DNA from: Xestospongia muta
Taxonomy: Eukaryota > Porifera > Demospongiae > Haplosclerida > Petrosiidae
Assembly: GCA_963693285.1 (NCBI GenBank)
Contig: OY848928.1
Span: 1,178,501-1,242,500, forward strand
Reading direction: 5' to 3'
Length of the DNA: 64,000 bases
Shown: in pieces, positions 27,585-40,400 of the stretch
Numbering within the stretch: the first letter of the stretch is position 1
How the letters are laid out: each line of letters begins with the position of its first letter
The notes under the pieces: model-generated
The model's input: the letters and a program-made list of their open reading frames with translations, nothing else
Databases searched by the model: none
What the model was told of the DNA's origin: nothing
Position numbers and translations under genes: made by a program

Positions 27585-29130
27585 ACAATGCCATGTAATA
27601 GTAATAGTAATAGTAATAGATGGCTTAAACGTCAATGTAATAGTAATAGTAAAGATTATACAATGCCATGTAATAGTAATAGTAATAGTAATAGATGGCT
27701 TAAAAGTCAATGTAATAGTAATAGTAAAGATTATACAATGCCATGTAATAGTAATAGTAATAGTAATAGATGGCTTAAACGTCAATGTAATAGTAATAGT
27801 AAAGATTACACAATGCCATGTAATAGTAATAGTAAAGATTATACAATGCCATGTAATAGTAATAGTAATAGTAATAGATGGCTTAAAAGTCAATGTAATA
27901 GTAATAGTAAAGATTATACAACGCCATGTAATAGTAATAATAATAGTAATAGATGGCTTAAAAGTCAATGTAATAGTAATAGTAATAATTACACAATGCC
28001 ATGTAATAGTAATAGTAATAGTAATAGATGGCTTAAAGTCAATTTAATAGTAATAGTAAAGATTACACAATGCCATGTAATAGTAATAGTAATAGTAATA
28101 GATGGCTTAAACGTCAATGTAATAGTAATAGTAAAGATTATACAATTCCATGTAATAGTAATAGTAATAGTTGGTTTAAAAGTCAATGTAATAGTAATAG
28201 TAAAGATTATACAACGCCATGTAATAGTAATAGTAATAGTAATAGATGGCTTAAAAGTCAATGTAATAGAAATAGTAAAGATTATACAATGCCATGTAAT
28301 AGTAATAGTAATAGTAATAGATGGCTTAAAAGTCAATGTAATAGTAATAGTAATAATTACACAATGCCATGTAATAGTAATAGTAATAGTAATAGATGGC
28401 TTAAAGTCAATTTAATAGTAATAGTAAAGATTACACAATGCCATGTAATAGTAATAGTAATAGTAATAGATGGCTTAAACGTCAATGTAATAGTAATAGT
28501 AAAGATTATACAATTCCATGTAATAGTAATAGTAATAGTTGGTTTAAAAGTCAATGTAATAGTAATAGTAAAGAGTATACAATGCCATGTAATAGTAATA
28601 GTAATAGATGGCTTAAAAGTCAATGTAATAGTAATAGTAATAATTACACAATGCCATGTAATAGTAATAGTAATAGTAATAGATGGCTTAAAAGTCAATG
28701 TAATAGTAATAGTAAAGATTATACAATGCCATGTAATAGTAATAGTAATAGTACTAGATGGCTTAAAAGTCAATGTAATAGTAATAGTAAAGATTACACA
28801 ATGCCATGTAATAGTAATAGTAATAGTAATAGATGGCTTAAAAGTCAAAGTAATAGTAATAGTAAAGATTATACAACGCCATGTAATAGTAATAGTAATA
28901 GTAATAGATGGCTTAAAAGTCAATGTAATAGTAATAGTAAAGATTATACAATGCCATGTAATAGTAATAGTAATAGTAATAGATGGCTTAAACGTCAATG
29001 TAATAGTAATAGTAAAGATTATACAATGCCATGTAATAGTAATAGTAATAGTAATAGATGGCTTAAAAGTCAATGTAATAGTAATAGTAATAGTAAAAGA
29101 CTTCCATGTAATAGTAATAGTAATAGTAAT
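27585..29130. repeat. 75-bp minisatellite, about 20 copies
   Basis: The unit ATGCCATGTAATAGTAATAG... GATGGCTTAAACGTCAATG... AAAGATTATACA is 75 bp, with the (AGTAAT)n part varying by 6 bp. Starts at 27,588, 27,663 and 27,738 show the exact period; one truncated unit lies near 27,813. Because 75 is a multiple of three, long frames stay open on both strands (Pro-Cys-Asn-Ser-Asn type on plus, Thr-Ile-Thr-Ile type on minus); these are not genes. The array starts about 70 bp upstream of receptor B's ATG and is absent at the same place in receptor C. Confidence 0.95.
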
Positions 29131-29174
29131 TACACCTATTATGAATATAAAATATAATGCACATCTATACTTAA

Positions 29175-29600
29175 AATATCATTTTGTCATTTCAACAATT
29201 GCCTTCGTTACCATAATCTCATCAATATGATATAAGTCCAATACTGAGTTACCACAAAGCAAAAACTGGTCTAACTCAGTATTTATAAAGCCAACTAGAA
29301 GCCAAAAACTACTCTTTGTAGTTTATGTCCTACAACTGAAACTATTGGGGGAGTGGTATATACTATTTCAACTTAGCTAACTGGATCAATTTCAGTTGAA
29401 ATAGTATCTGCTTATTGAAGCCATGATCAATTACTATAGTAAAGTGGGTGTAAAAGTAATGTGGTTGTAGATACAACTAGTTGGCTTTATGCATACTAAG
29501 CTACGCTGGTTTTGGCCTTGTCGCAACTTAGAATGGGTTTACATCATATTGATGAAACTATGGTAACAAAGACCTCAGTTAAAATGACAAAATGCTTTTT
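29175..29600. mobile_element. foldback MITE, about 420 bp
   Basis: Two inverted arms of about 120 bp face each other. The left arm (about 29,179-29,300) runs from CATTTTGTCATTT through GTTACCATAATCTCATC to AAAGCCAACTAG. The right arm (about 29,478-29,596) is its imperfect reverse complement, from CTAGTTGGCTTTAT through CATCAATATGAT-type sequence to AATGACAAAATG. The inner 180 bp carries no ORF. A non-autonomous DNA transposon or foldback element is the best reading; target-site duplications were not resolved. Confidence 0.75.
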
Positions 29601-29644
29601 TCAGTGATACTTTCAAAAGACAATTAGTTTCTTCATAAATTGAT

Positions 29645-29800
29645 TACAGTTGCATGTAATAGTAATTGTAATATAATACTATTACATTGAATTCAGGGTT
29701 TTCAGTAATAGTAATAATAATATAAAAATTTCTGAAGTAATAATAATAGTAATTACATTAGCACATTTGGTGCAAGTAATAGTAATAGTAATAGAATTAG
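29645..29800. repeat. degenerate (AGTAAT)n outlier of the minisatellite
   Basis: Interrupted runs of TAATAGTAATAG continue on the far side of the MITE. This suggests the element inserted into, or beside, an array that was once longer. Confidence 0.7.
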
Positions 29801-30199
29801 TCGCCTTAGTGTGAAAACATAAATTATTAGAACATGCTGATAGTTTTTCTGTAATGAAATACATGAATTGTATTATTAGATTGTGAATATTTCATACTGG
29901 TTGTCAGGTTATTCTTTGACTGTTCTAGTGTACTTTCTAAAATGGCAAGCCACTAATCTAGGGTAAATTATAATATAATATCACATACCATTATCACTGA
30001 GTCCATTCTTGTCATATTCATTGAGTCCTGTCTCTTCTTCACTTCTCTTGCTAGCATTTCTGGTACATCTCTTCCTCCCTGTAACAAATATAATTAACTC
30101 AAAAATACTTCAATATATAAACACTACACATACTGGAAATTTGAGAATTTTTGGGTGACTGTTCTAGTGTACTTTCTAAAATATCAAGCCATTAATTCA
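29801..30199. other. flank between minisatellite and transposase gene
   Basis: No independent gene. On the minus strand an open segment at about 29,990-30,080 (KRCTRNASKRSEEE..., bounded by AG and GT) may be a last exon of the transposase gene. The text TTCTAGTGTACTTTCTAAAAT occurs twice (about 29,920 and 30,160). Confidence 0.35.
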
Positions 30200-30812
30200 A
30201 AGTATAATTGACCTAAGACTGTATCACTTACTATTCTCATCTACTTCACTAAGACCAATGTCTCCACCGCTGGATTTACATGCTGTAGTGTCTAAAGATA
30301 ATTCTTCAGGATGGAATATTTTTTCCATTTTTCATATCTGATGTCAGGTAGATCATAATCATTATCATACCTCCTACAAAACCGACTGTGCTCTTCTCCC
30401 GTAAATTCAAATTTGATGTACTCTCTTCACTTCGTTTTTTTAATTTCTTTTGTCTCTCTTTCTCAGCTTTTTCAACTGCTCTTTTAAGTTTTCTCTCCTC
30501 TACTTCCTTCTTTTTCTGTTCTTGTTCCATTGCCTTCTTTTCCCGTTGTTGCTTTCTAAGATCTATTGCTTTTGATTCATTTGCTTTCTTAATATCTTCT
30601 TCTCTTATCAACTTAAGATTTTCAGAATTTGTTAAAACACGAGCACTGTGGTTTGTTTTCTTCTCATTATTTGGTAGCTGAGGTAAAGTAAGAAAATCAT
30701 GAAGAGTAGATGGCTGAACTAATGTAATCTTCATCTTCAGAAAATTTACCATAGTAACCACAGGTACTGTCTTCACTACAAGTGTTTTCTTCATAATAAT
30801 CAATGCTTTCAC
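30200..30812 (-). pseudogene. C-terminal part of the transposase, frameshifted
   Basis: After the core frame shifts near 30,700, the continuation HDFLTLPQLP appears in another frame. It runs into a charged coiled-coil (KKANESKAIDLRKQQREKKA... EKAEKERQKKLKK). A second shift is needed near 30,400 to enter CRRYDNDYDLPDIRYEKW, a Tyr/Asp-rich C-terminal motif of the kind seen in pogo-like transposases, and a third within an A-run near 30,318 to continue as IFHPEELSLD. Multiple shifts argue for decay, though a two-exon domesticated version cannot be excluded. Confidence 0.55.
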
Positions 30813-32107
30813 TATCGGAAGTACAGGTACAAGGATGAGACTTAAATGGGCTATACAGAGGAAGAAACAGTCCTATTTTGGAGACTATCATATCTATTTT
30901 CCCATCCTCCTCAAGTTGAAAGTAACGTAATACTGCATATCTGTTGAGGGGGTATATACCAGTGGATCTAAGCCCAGCAACAATATTGGCTGGTGTCATT
31001 GCCTTTGTCCAGGTTCGACTAAAAATTTCAGTGAAATTAAATCTATTAACGGCTTTCCCAGGATTACAGGATGTGTAGAGATGACATTCATTATTGTATG
31101 CCTTTTTTAAGGGGCTAAAACATGACCTGTCCAGTGGTTGACACAAATGAGTTGTATGAGGTGGCAAGCAAAATAAGATGATCTGATTTGCAGCAGCTGT
31201 CCTGATCAATTGAGGTTGGTAATGTGAAGAATGTCCATCCAGGAGTAACAAGATGGGTCGCTGTGGAGGGATGTGAAGTAAGAAGTGATTAGTAAACCAT
31301 TCCTGAAACAATTCAGAATCTATCCATCCATTTTTAGACAACCCATATGCAGTACCTGGGATTTCTCCTGTTGTGAAATTGGGTTTGAGTTTTTTCCGAT
31401 CAAAAATTATCATAGGAGGCAAAAGGTAACCAGAAGCACTGCATGCTGACAAAACAGTAATTTGGGCTTTATCACTACTAGTAATACAGGATATATCTCT
31501 CTGACCTTGTACTCCAATTATTTTGCCAGGTTTATGTTGCAATGGGAACCCACTCTCATCACAGTTAAAAATCAACATTGGTGATTCAAGCAAATTATTA
31601 GACTTCAATGTTTTTTCAAGCAAGTCAAAATAATGATTTATGACATCTGGGTTAGCTGCAATAGCTCTACGATATGCTAATTTGGATCCACATCTTAATC
31701 GTAGCTTTGGATGTCTCTTCACAAATGAGCCCCACCAACCAGTGGTGACATTGACATCTTCAACTTCACATTGACGTTTCTTCGCTAGTGCTGCTCTGAC
31801 AATACAAAGAGCTTGTTCCTTTGTGCGAGCAAAGCCAATTTTAGTTGAGCCTACCAAAAATGTTACTAGTTCTTCTTCTTCAATGTCATTTAAGTATCTA
31901 GGAGGTCCACTATGAGCACCAAAAGAGACATTACCAGACACTCGATTCCATAATGTTGACTTTGGCACATTATACATTTCAGCAGCTTTTCTAAGAGTAA
32001 ATCGTCCTTTAGCTAAGTCCTTTGCTGCTTTATGTAACTGGGTCTCACTCCACTGCCTGTAGTGCCTATCCCTTGGCTTTTTTTCTCCAAAGGATAACCT
32101 AGGCTAT
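30697..32107 (-). mobile_element. pogo/Tigger-type DDE transposase core
   Basis: The frame opens at an acceptor near 32,107 (no ATG upstream in the exon). It carries a psq-type helix-turn-helix (HKAAKDLAKGRFTLRKAAE, then MYNVPKSTLW), a CENPB-like second DNA-binding helix set (GFARTKEQALCIV ... VTTGWWGSFVKRHP) and a DDE_1 catalytic domain. Acidic residues are visible in FNCDESGFPL, LLLLDGHSSH and LCQPLDRSCFSPLKKAY; the second and third Asp are separated by 35 residues. About 450 codons are uninterrupted, so the core is young or conserved. Terminal inverted repeats were not found by eye. It lies in the unique gap between the duplicated receptor units, so it inserted after, or at the edge of, the duplication. 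Confidence 0.85.
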
Positions 32108-33364
32108 TAAAGATGTAACTATAACATAATAAATCATATATAAACAAGGAAAAATAGACTCATGTCAGGGGCACTTAAAAAAGGACTTGGCTGGACCATG
32201 TTTTCAAACAAAATAATTGTCTCAGCACCCACTTAAAGCACATAAACATTGTGGTTTGCAATAAGTCACTTGTAAAAAGGTTTTTCACAATCTTATACTA
32301 ATTGTCATAGTTTTGTATATATCAAAGATACAGAGACTCCTAGTTATGTATCAAAGATAGAAAGACTCTAGCTCATTGTAGTAGACTACTGCATTCTGAA
32401 GATTCAATAAGACCAGATGAAACCAATAAGTAAGGCAGATGTGTGTATTAGTATGCTTAAAGGTATACATCTCTTCTCTACTTTATATATAACAAAGACT
32501 ATACATTGCATCAATGACTACATGTGATATAACTATATACCACAAACTTTTAGAGCCTTTGATCATATCATGAATTTTGAATAAGCAACTCATTAGAACT
32601 CATCTCTCTTTCACAATAATGACTAGTAACTTTAACATGTTATCTGCCTACCTTTCTCTTATTCTCGTGACTATAACATCATATACCTACAGTATAATGC
32701 ATGGCCTATGACATATTTTAGTTTATGTGATGACCTTTTTTTCCTCAAAAGTACTGGTATTAAAAACAATAATATTGTCATATAGTTAATTGATTATCAT
32801 ATAAAAATTTATTTCATTCAGATTATTGTAATTCAAGTATCTATCACTTGTTTACCTACTTACAGTAAAGTTAATCATAAAGTCAAGCAGCTATTAAGCC
32901 TCAGTACAACACTCTTATTCTTAAAAAAGTGAACTGACTCTGTTATTACAGACATATATATTTACTAATCACTAAAATGGCCAGGGTTGACTAAAATATC
33001 GCTAACACATATATAGCTCAAGCCATTAACGTAGTCAGGCTTCCCCATAGTCTCCCACTTGGACATCTATACATTATCACCTATTACCATGTTTGATTGT
33101 GTCCACAATAGTTTAGCTCACGTTTAGACTTCAGGTTGTGTTGTCCGCCAAAACATACCACGTGTCTGCAAATATATTTAAGTCCGTACAAGCACCAAAA
33201 ACGGAGCTCATTCACGACACGGAGTTTAGTTAGGAAATTATGCAAGGAAAGTGTATTCATTGAGCATAACCAAGAGCCATATTGTACGGAAGCAATAAGC
33301 TGTCTTCAAATTTTTAGAAGAAAAAGTGTCCGAAAATAGATTTGTCCGTCCATTGATTTTCGAC
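32108..33364. other. gene-free stretch upstream of transposase
   Basis: No convincing exon on either strand. It would contain any first exon and 5' end of the transposase. Several short AT-rich tracts are present; nothing repeated elsewhere in the window was noticed until the unit edge at about 33,375. Confidence 0.5.
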
Positions 33365-33374
33365 TCTACTCTAT

Positions 33375-34275
33375 AAATTTTCCGTTAAAGTATTATCATT
33401 TTCCGTAAAGTATTTATTATAATACTATCATTCGCTAAGCAATATAGGACGCAGTACGAAATAAGCAGTCTACGTGTATGACGGTGTATAAAATCATAAT
33501 TATAGTAGATCTCTAATATTAAGTTTTTCTAGATGGACACAACATCAATAATTTGACAAAGACAAAAATCTATTAAAGTTTGGCTACAAATAAAGTCTAC
33601 TTAGCAATTAACAACATCTATAAAAGCCGTTCATAAATCTTGAGCTGTTTATTACTTTTGGATTGATATTGCTCTTCTTCTCTTTGTAGTTTCTTCTTTT
33701 CATCTACTTCATCATCTTTAGTGAAAGATGTCTCAACTGACAAATCACCTTCTATCTCTTTACCAGTCTCCATATTGTCTAGTGCTATGGTAAAAGATGG
33801 GAGACATTTCCTTTCCTCTTCTATATTCAATTGAAGAACTGAATTCTTTAAAGTGGAATTGTCACAGCCATGGACAGATGTCCCTCTTAAAGTGCCACCA
33901 TGACTGTACTTTGACCACCTTTTCGGTTTTTAATGGAAATGTGGACAATCCTAGTTCACTGATATCTTTGCCTGTAATACCAACAAACCATCACTTCCAG
34001 TAATTTCTCACTTCTCTAGAATGAAGACACTGCATAATAAAAATGAACAGATCACAAAAGCAGTGATGATCACAAACAATGCAGCAAAGAGATCTCGCAC
34101 TGTCTTGTTGGTATGGATATCTTGAGTAGCTAAAAGTCCAATACCCCATCCTAACCCAAATAAGACTGACAATGTTACTGCTATGATCAGTTGTTGGTGT
34201 ATATTGTCTTTTTTTGATTGGTATCTTTTATTTGAAATTGAAAGATTTTATGTACAAATAGCAATAACTGAAAAG
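33375..34275 (-). pseudogene. GPCR TM6-7/tail exon, chimera copy 2 (broken)
   Basis: Homologous to 1-971. The C-terminal tail is readable (TIALDNMETGKEIEGD, then KDDEVDEKKKLQREEE) with the stop near 33,618. Small deletions near 33,900 and 34,060 shift the frame in the TM6-7 part, which is intact in copy 1. Confidence 0.65.
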
Positions 34276-34344
34276 TCAAAACTAATCCTTTTATTTTGAA
34301 AATGTTAACATTTAACTACATTCAAAAGAAAAATGAATAAAAAA

Positions 34345-36000
34345 TTATTGAATTATATTACTGACTATACATATGCACACACAATCATTTAGTATAAGGT
34401 GCCAATGAAAAAGTACTTTCAGGAATAGATTCACACAGTTCAGAAGAACAAATATGAAGCCACAGTAAGCAAACAAAACTGAAACAATGATGTAGAAATC
34501 AGATGAAGGGTCATCAAACTCTTCTGCTTTCTGTGGGTAATAGAGTCCTCCAATAGCCAAAAGGAGCAGATTTATCATAAAGTATGTTTCAATTCTGTTC
34601 TAACTTCTTCCTACAAATGGTTGAAGATTTTCATGAAGAAAGAGCGAGCAAGCTACAGGTACTGCTATGCTAAAGGAATTATCAGGATAATTGGCAGTTC
34701 CTACAAATCACTACAATAATCAAAGGAGCAATTCAAATCACACAACGAAATCCAATCCAAAAGGTAAATTTAGGGTTGAATGAATTCCAAACTACATCAA
34801 AAATTGACTTGAAATGTAAAACTAAATACTGTCCAAGTAGAGTCCTACTTAGTACATATGGTGGGCATAGAAGAATCAATGAAAATGGAATAATATAAAA
34901 AGCTAAGAGACCCGCTGCTACAAACACTAGAAAACCATGCACTCCATTACCATAGATAACATTAGGATCAGTATGCCAGCCAATGTATGTACCAGAGGGA
35001 CCATGAATTTTAATAAAACTCAATAACTCAACACATGTTGTCACAATGGAGGTATAACATAGTAACAAAAGAGTAGCAAAAGCTCTTGTAGCTGAGAACC
35101 TTGCCTTGGAAATTCTTTTCGAACGTCAGCTAAGAAGACAATCACAAACATTAAGAAAAATAAATACAATGGAAACAAAAATGTGAGACCTGTTCGTGCC
35201 AGAGAATCTATCCCATTATAGATACAGGTTTCCACGCCAGGATTGAAATTGATCCAAGAAATGAATATAAAGATAATAGTGGCTTTACCGTTAAAAGGTG
35301 CTAAATTTGGCATAAAGAAACTTAAAATATTGCTGTAGAAAATGACTCCATTTAAATATCCTTCTGTAACTGTAAAATTCAGGAAGGCTATAACAACAAC
35401 TAGAACAATGCCCATCAGTAGAAATAACAGAATGAAGCCAAAGATTCTTGCATCAGTAAGACAAGTTAAACATCTGTTATAACCAAATACAATGCTCAGT
35501 TTTCCTGCACATTGACCAAAAAGAATTCCAGTTCAATCGTTATCACATTGAGTGTCAGTTTTCTTTTTCTCTAAAAGATACTGTACCTTGAGTGCAGTAA
35601 TCCACAATAAATTCTATCTCACTTATTATTGCATTGAGCATCAATGTTTTCTTATAACACCCATTAATTGTAATATTCTGTAGCTAGAAGATTTTGGTTC
35701 TAATGAATCCTAACCCGGCATCATTGTTACAAGAGATGATATAATCATCGGTATTTCCTGATCCAATGATAGAGATGTTATACATGTCTGTAAAAAAAAG
35801 AAACCATCCAAACAATAGCAACCTGGTTCCTGTAACACTAGTATTGTGTTATATTCCTACATAGCTGGTGTAGAGTTGAGAGTAGCACCATTTGTTTGAT
35901 TTAATTTAGTTTGACAGGACAGTTTACAATCTGGATAAACATCAATTGAATGAGTTAACTGCAGTAGTAGACATAATAGTAAAGTTACAACAGTAACCAT
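34345..36000 (-). pseudogene. decayed EGF-like/multi-TM surface protein, copy 2
   Basis: ATG at 36,000 gives the signal peptide MVTVVTLLLCLLLQLTHS and DCKLSCQTKLNQ, then frame loss as in the other copies. Later pieces keep an extra segment missing from copy 1 (FIFISWINFNPGVETCIYNG near 35,220-35,290) and helices such as MGIVLVVVIAFLNF, FVAAGLLAFYIIPFSL and VSVLFAYCGFIFVLL. Frameshifts near 35,130, 34,735 and 35,520 break it. The Cys-rich LCGKC motif has drifted (LFGQCAGKLS). Not functional as it stands. Confidence 0.65.
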
Positions 36001-36815
36001 CTTGATAGCAATATACCTACAATAAAGGTCAAGATGATACCATGACACAGTTTGTTCACAACTGATATCTTTGGTTCATAAAGGTATAGAAAAGCGTCTT
36101 TTTATTTAAAGCTCTACTATATATAATATATTGCTAGTAAATACATTTATTACACTATATATATATAAGAAGAGGCAAACTTACTTCAACTGACAGTGGA
36201 AAAGGGGTGAGGCCTAGTAGTTTGGCAGCTTATGAATCAACTTACATATACAAATTATATGCGCAATTAATTTGTTCATGAATAAACTTACATTGAATAT
36301 ACAAACAGTACAAGATACAACGTTTATTGGTAAGCAATTATCACACCACTATATTGTAGTTCAATCTATGTAAGAAGCACAAGTCCAAGAGCACATGTGC
36401 TGGTAGTTTGACTGTGCACATAACTTAGTTCTTTTTATAAGTTTATAATAATTGGGATAGAGGTCACCATCACAATTTATAATAATTTGGAGAGAGGAGA
36501 ACAAGTCAGGGGAGAAATGATAAACTCACAACAAGAATATGTGTTGAAGTACTTACAATAATATGTAACAACTTCTACATTGATATGTAGCGACTTCTAC
36601 ATTTCACACTAGACTAAAGAAGTTATACTGACAACAATCTAGTTTGTGTCTCAGTGCATGGTATACAAAATGGCATCTCTATGAGTATTGACAGAAGGCT
36701 AATATGAAATTAGTTATATTATTTTAGAAGTCACATTTGTGTAATGATGTGTTAGTGTAACATTTATGCACTTAGCTGTATACATTATAGATTTACTTCA
36801 CCAAAAGAAACCTAT
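36001..36815. other. intergenic block with ShKT-like exon copy 3
   Basis: Third copy of the 2.5-3.4 kb block. The minus-strand stretch 36,362-36,490 reads CDGDLYPNYYKL and LCAQSNYQHMCSWTC before a stop. One expected Cys is Tyr here. Nothing else is coding. Confidence 0.45.
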
Positions 36816-37088
36816 TTAGTCCAATGCATCTTTCTTAAGTGGTTGAAATGCTAGTCCACTACCAACATAGATAAGTGTGACAGTAGCTGGTGCAAGCTGA
36901 ACTTCATTCACTTTACCATTGATAATACATGAATCTGAAAATGAAATAAATATTATATACACTTACTTGGTGTAAGAAATATAAAAGTGAAACAATATAC
37001 ACAAACTATTAGAGGTGGAGTTAGAATGATAAAATGTTATTACATAATTTCTTGCTGAGTTGCTGTCTCCTTAACAGCAGTTGTCTTG
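36816..37088 (-). other. two small conserved exons, copy 3
   Basis: Exon a 37,044-37,088 (RQLLLRRQQLSKKL) with a GT donor, exon b 36,816-36,934 ending KKDALD and stop. The join is in frame. In another frame of exon a there is an ATG-started peptide (MSKLRCLFFISFFS...), but its start is not kept in copies 1 and 2, so I do not use it. Confidence 0.4.
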
Positions 37089-37414
37089 CTAAAGAATGAG
37101 ATGAAGAATAAACATCGGAGTTTGCTCATAACAAATTATAAATCCAAATCTTGGTACATATCCAATAAAACAACAATACTTCTCATCAGTTAGTCACCAT
37201 ATCACACTGTCATAGCTACTTTCACTATATAAGAAATTTAGTTCATTCACTCATAATTTTATTAACAAAAATATTTGCATGTATCAATTTTCAGCTAATA
37301 TTTATGATACCAAAACAATAGAACAAACTAAACAAACTAAGTTTTACTAGACTACATTGTATAGTTATAACTATAGCTATACTGTCACATATGGTGTTTG
37401 AATTTCTCATATTT

Positions 37415-40400
37415 TCACATTTCTTTTGCATATTCTGCTAGAACTTCATGACAAAATATGTACTGATCCTAATAATAACAAAATTATTATTTGCTATATC
37501 TACAACACTAGAACATACCACTTCTTGGACCAGTCCTGTTCTCTGGCTTCTAGCTTTCTTTATGAACTGAAATATATCAGCTACTCCCTCTGTCTTTACT
37601 CTCTCAAGTTCAGAGTAGATACTCACAAATGTACCACTTCTACCAACACCATCACTTTAACAGATACAACACTCACACACACATATATAGTACATGACTT
37701 ACTTGCATATAACAGTAATAGGTTTGTTACCAGTTTCACTTTGGTTTTTAACAATAGCATCAAACATATTCAGCAGTGAAGATCCAGTTTGTGGCTTTGT
37801 ATGTTCATACCAGCAATCATACCAGAAGATACTCACTGACATTGTCTGATCAGAATTATCCTGAACATTTTAATATCAGTTACTGCTAATATTTACTTTC
37901 TATGTACCTCATTTAACTCAAGACATTTTATTGTGTAATTTATTTCCAGATCTTCTGATATCATTTTAACAGAGATGTTTCCATAAGTCATCATTTCATT
38001 TACCAAATCTGGACAAAATTGATAGTTATCTTCCTATATCATTTAACACATTATGGCAATTATAAGTTGATGTATAAGTCAACTAACTCACATTCTCAGT
38101 ACACAATAATACAATACTTTTACTCTTTTGTTTCCATATCATTCTCCAGAAATCAGGTATGGTCTCCTTTACTGGTGCTTGTGCTATTATGAACAGTGAA
38201 TTTTGTTTGTAACCCTAAGAGAAATATAATGTATTGTATGTTTATTAATATCTCCTACATCAACTTTGCTGGCATTAAAGTAATTTTCCAGAACATTAAA
38301 ATGAGTTGTTGTGTTGTTTGACAATTCTTTTAAGTGCTATAAATTAAGAATAATTTAGAAACTAATTTTATGACCTAACCTCAAATTGCCTTTCAAAACC
38401 ACTTTTTCCTTCCTTTCGTTGACTGAGTTCCCTGATAATACTATGTGTTTCAGTGATAGGAAAGGAAGTATTACCACACTGGATGTACTCTGATAGACAC
38501 TCATGAATGTACACATACTGGGTCTATAATATAGAGATGTAATATCACACTTGATATATATTACAACTTACTTCAGTTTGAACTAGTTTGACTCTTTGAT
38601 GTCTGATCTCTAAGAGGAAGTCATAAATGTTAAGACTCTCTTCTTGTTCCAGTCTCTGTAACATAGTATCTAACATAATGAAGGTACCAGTTCTTCCCAC
38701 TCCAGCATTACAGTGAACAACAAGGGGAGCTCCCTTGGGAGGATGTGCCTTGCGAATATGACCAATAAATTCAATCATACACATCTTATCAGTAGATACT
38801 CCATGATCAGGCCACTCAGTAAAATGATAATGAGTTACATCAAAAAACAACATATCTCGTTCATTAGTCTGTAAATAACATGACATACCTTCTTTGTTAG
38901 CCTGTAAATTGAATATGATCAGTGTTAATAGTTTTAAAGATAAGGTATATACATTTACATTTCTAATTGATAGTTTTCTTTGTGTATATCCTTCATACAC
39001 ATTTATTGATCGTAGAGTGACATAGATACCACGACCAAAGTCCTGTTCATTGCCTTCTTGTTCTGGCCAGTAACAAGTACATGTTCGCTAATAAATTATG
39101 AAAGAATATATAAACAAAAGAAATATTGATTTACTTTTCCTGTTTCAATTAACATAACAATAGTAGGTAGTTTATATTCCCATATCATCCTCCAAAAGTC
39201 AACAACTGTATTTGGTAGAGGCCCTATAATGAGAAATGTAATGTGAGTTTTCTATTAACTCAGATTATAACTGACCTTGTGTTGCAATGTAAGCATTTTT
39301 CCTCTTATAGCCCTGTATGTGTAATATAGATATCAATATATCACTAATACTATTGATATACTTACATTAACATAAGATGCATTGATATAATTTGATCCTT
39401 CTTCTCCTTCTATTGGACTTAATGGAACAATATTGTCATCAACTGATAAAAGAGAAACAACATTAAATAATCATATGATTATATACTTACAAGGAGTAAT
39501 GTTTTGAAACCGATTCTTTGTCTGATGTATCATAGCAATCTCAGATGACTTTAGTGGTGACAACTTTTCAATATCCTTCACACAAAACAAACAAATGAAA
39601 TTTTAAGATTCATTCATTGTGTACCTTGAATTCACTTTTAAGAAATTGTTCGGAAGTTTTAACAAATGAACATAAGTCATTCACATTAATATTATGACCA
39701 ATATTATGATCATATACCATTTTTTCATAAATGGGTTCTATGTTTCACTATCATAATATATGTCAATTGACAAGTCATTATACCTTCAAATAAAGGATGG
39801 TTTATGACATCAGATTCAACAAAAACTTCAAAATTTTCATATGGCATGTCTAAATTATTATACAATAGTATTATTAACTTAATAATGTACAAACATTAGT
39901 ATAAACAAGATTGGTTTATTGATAACCAATCTTGATTTAATTCAATATTATCATACTTGAGTTGTTTTCCTAATAATTCAACATGATATGTAATAGAGAC
40001 AAAAATATATAATTAACATTTCTTGAAATGAAAAGCGTTATACTCATGTATTTCCACTGTAATATTTAGTAAAATCATGAATTCAACAAACCTTGTTTGG
40101 TACCAAATGCAGCATAGTCATGTTCACCTTCTAATAACATTATGAATAATAAGATAATAATAATAACATATGATATCTAGTAAACAGTTGTATACAAAAT
40201 ATATTTTACAGTTAACAATATATTTCAGTAAGACTAACATGCTGACACAATTTACTATATATGATATATCATGAACTAACCTTCTTTAAAGTTAAAATCA
40301 TCATATTCATGTGTTTCCACTGTAGTGTTCAAAAATATACAACATCTTCAATGACATTACTAACCTTCTTTGATATTAAGAGTAGCATAATCATGTTTAC

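Noticed and set aside
27585..29130. CRISPR-like or telomere-like array
   Set aside because: Repeat units are contiguous without unique spacers, and AGTAAT is not a known animal telomere repeat.
27588..29230. Long open frames on both strands (Pro-Cys-Asn-Ser-Asn and Thr-Ile-Thr-Ile repeats)
   Set aside because: They follow from a 75-bp period without stops; one-base changes in single units move the frame with no sign of constraint.
33136..33339. Plus-strand ORF upstream of the second block
   Set aside because: Short, no homologous copy, no recognisable motif.
36960..37130. Short ATG-started peptide with a signal-like start (MSKLRCLFFISFFS)
   Set aside because: The ATG or frame is lost in both other copies, while the alternative frame shows silent substitutions only.
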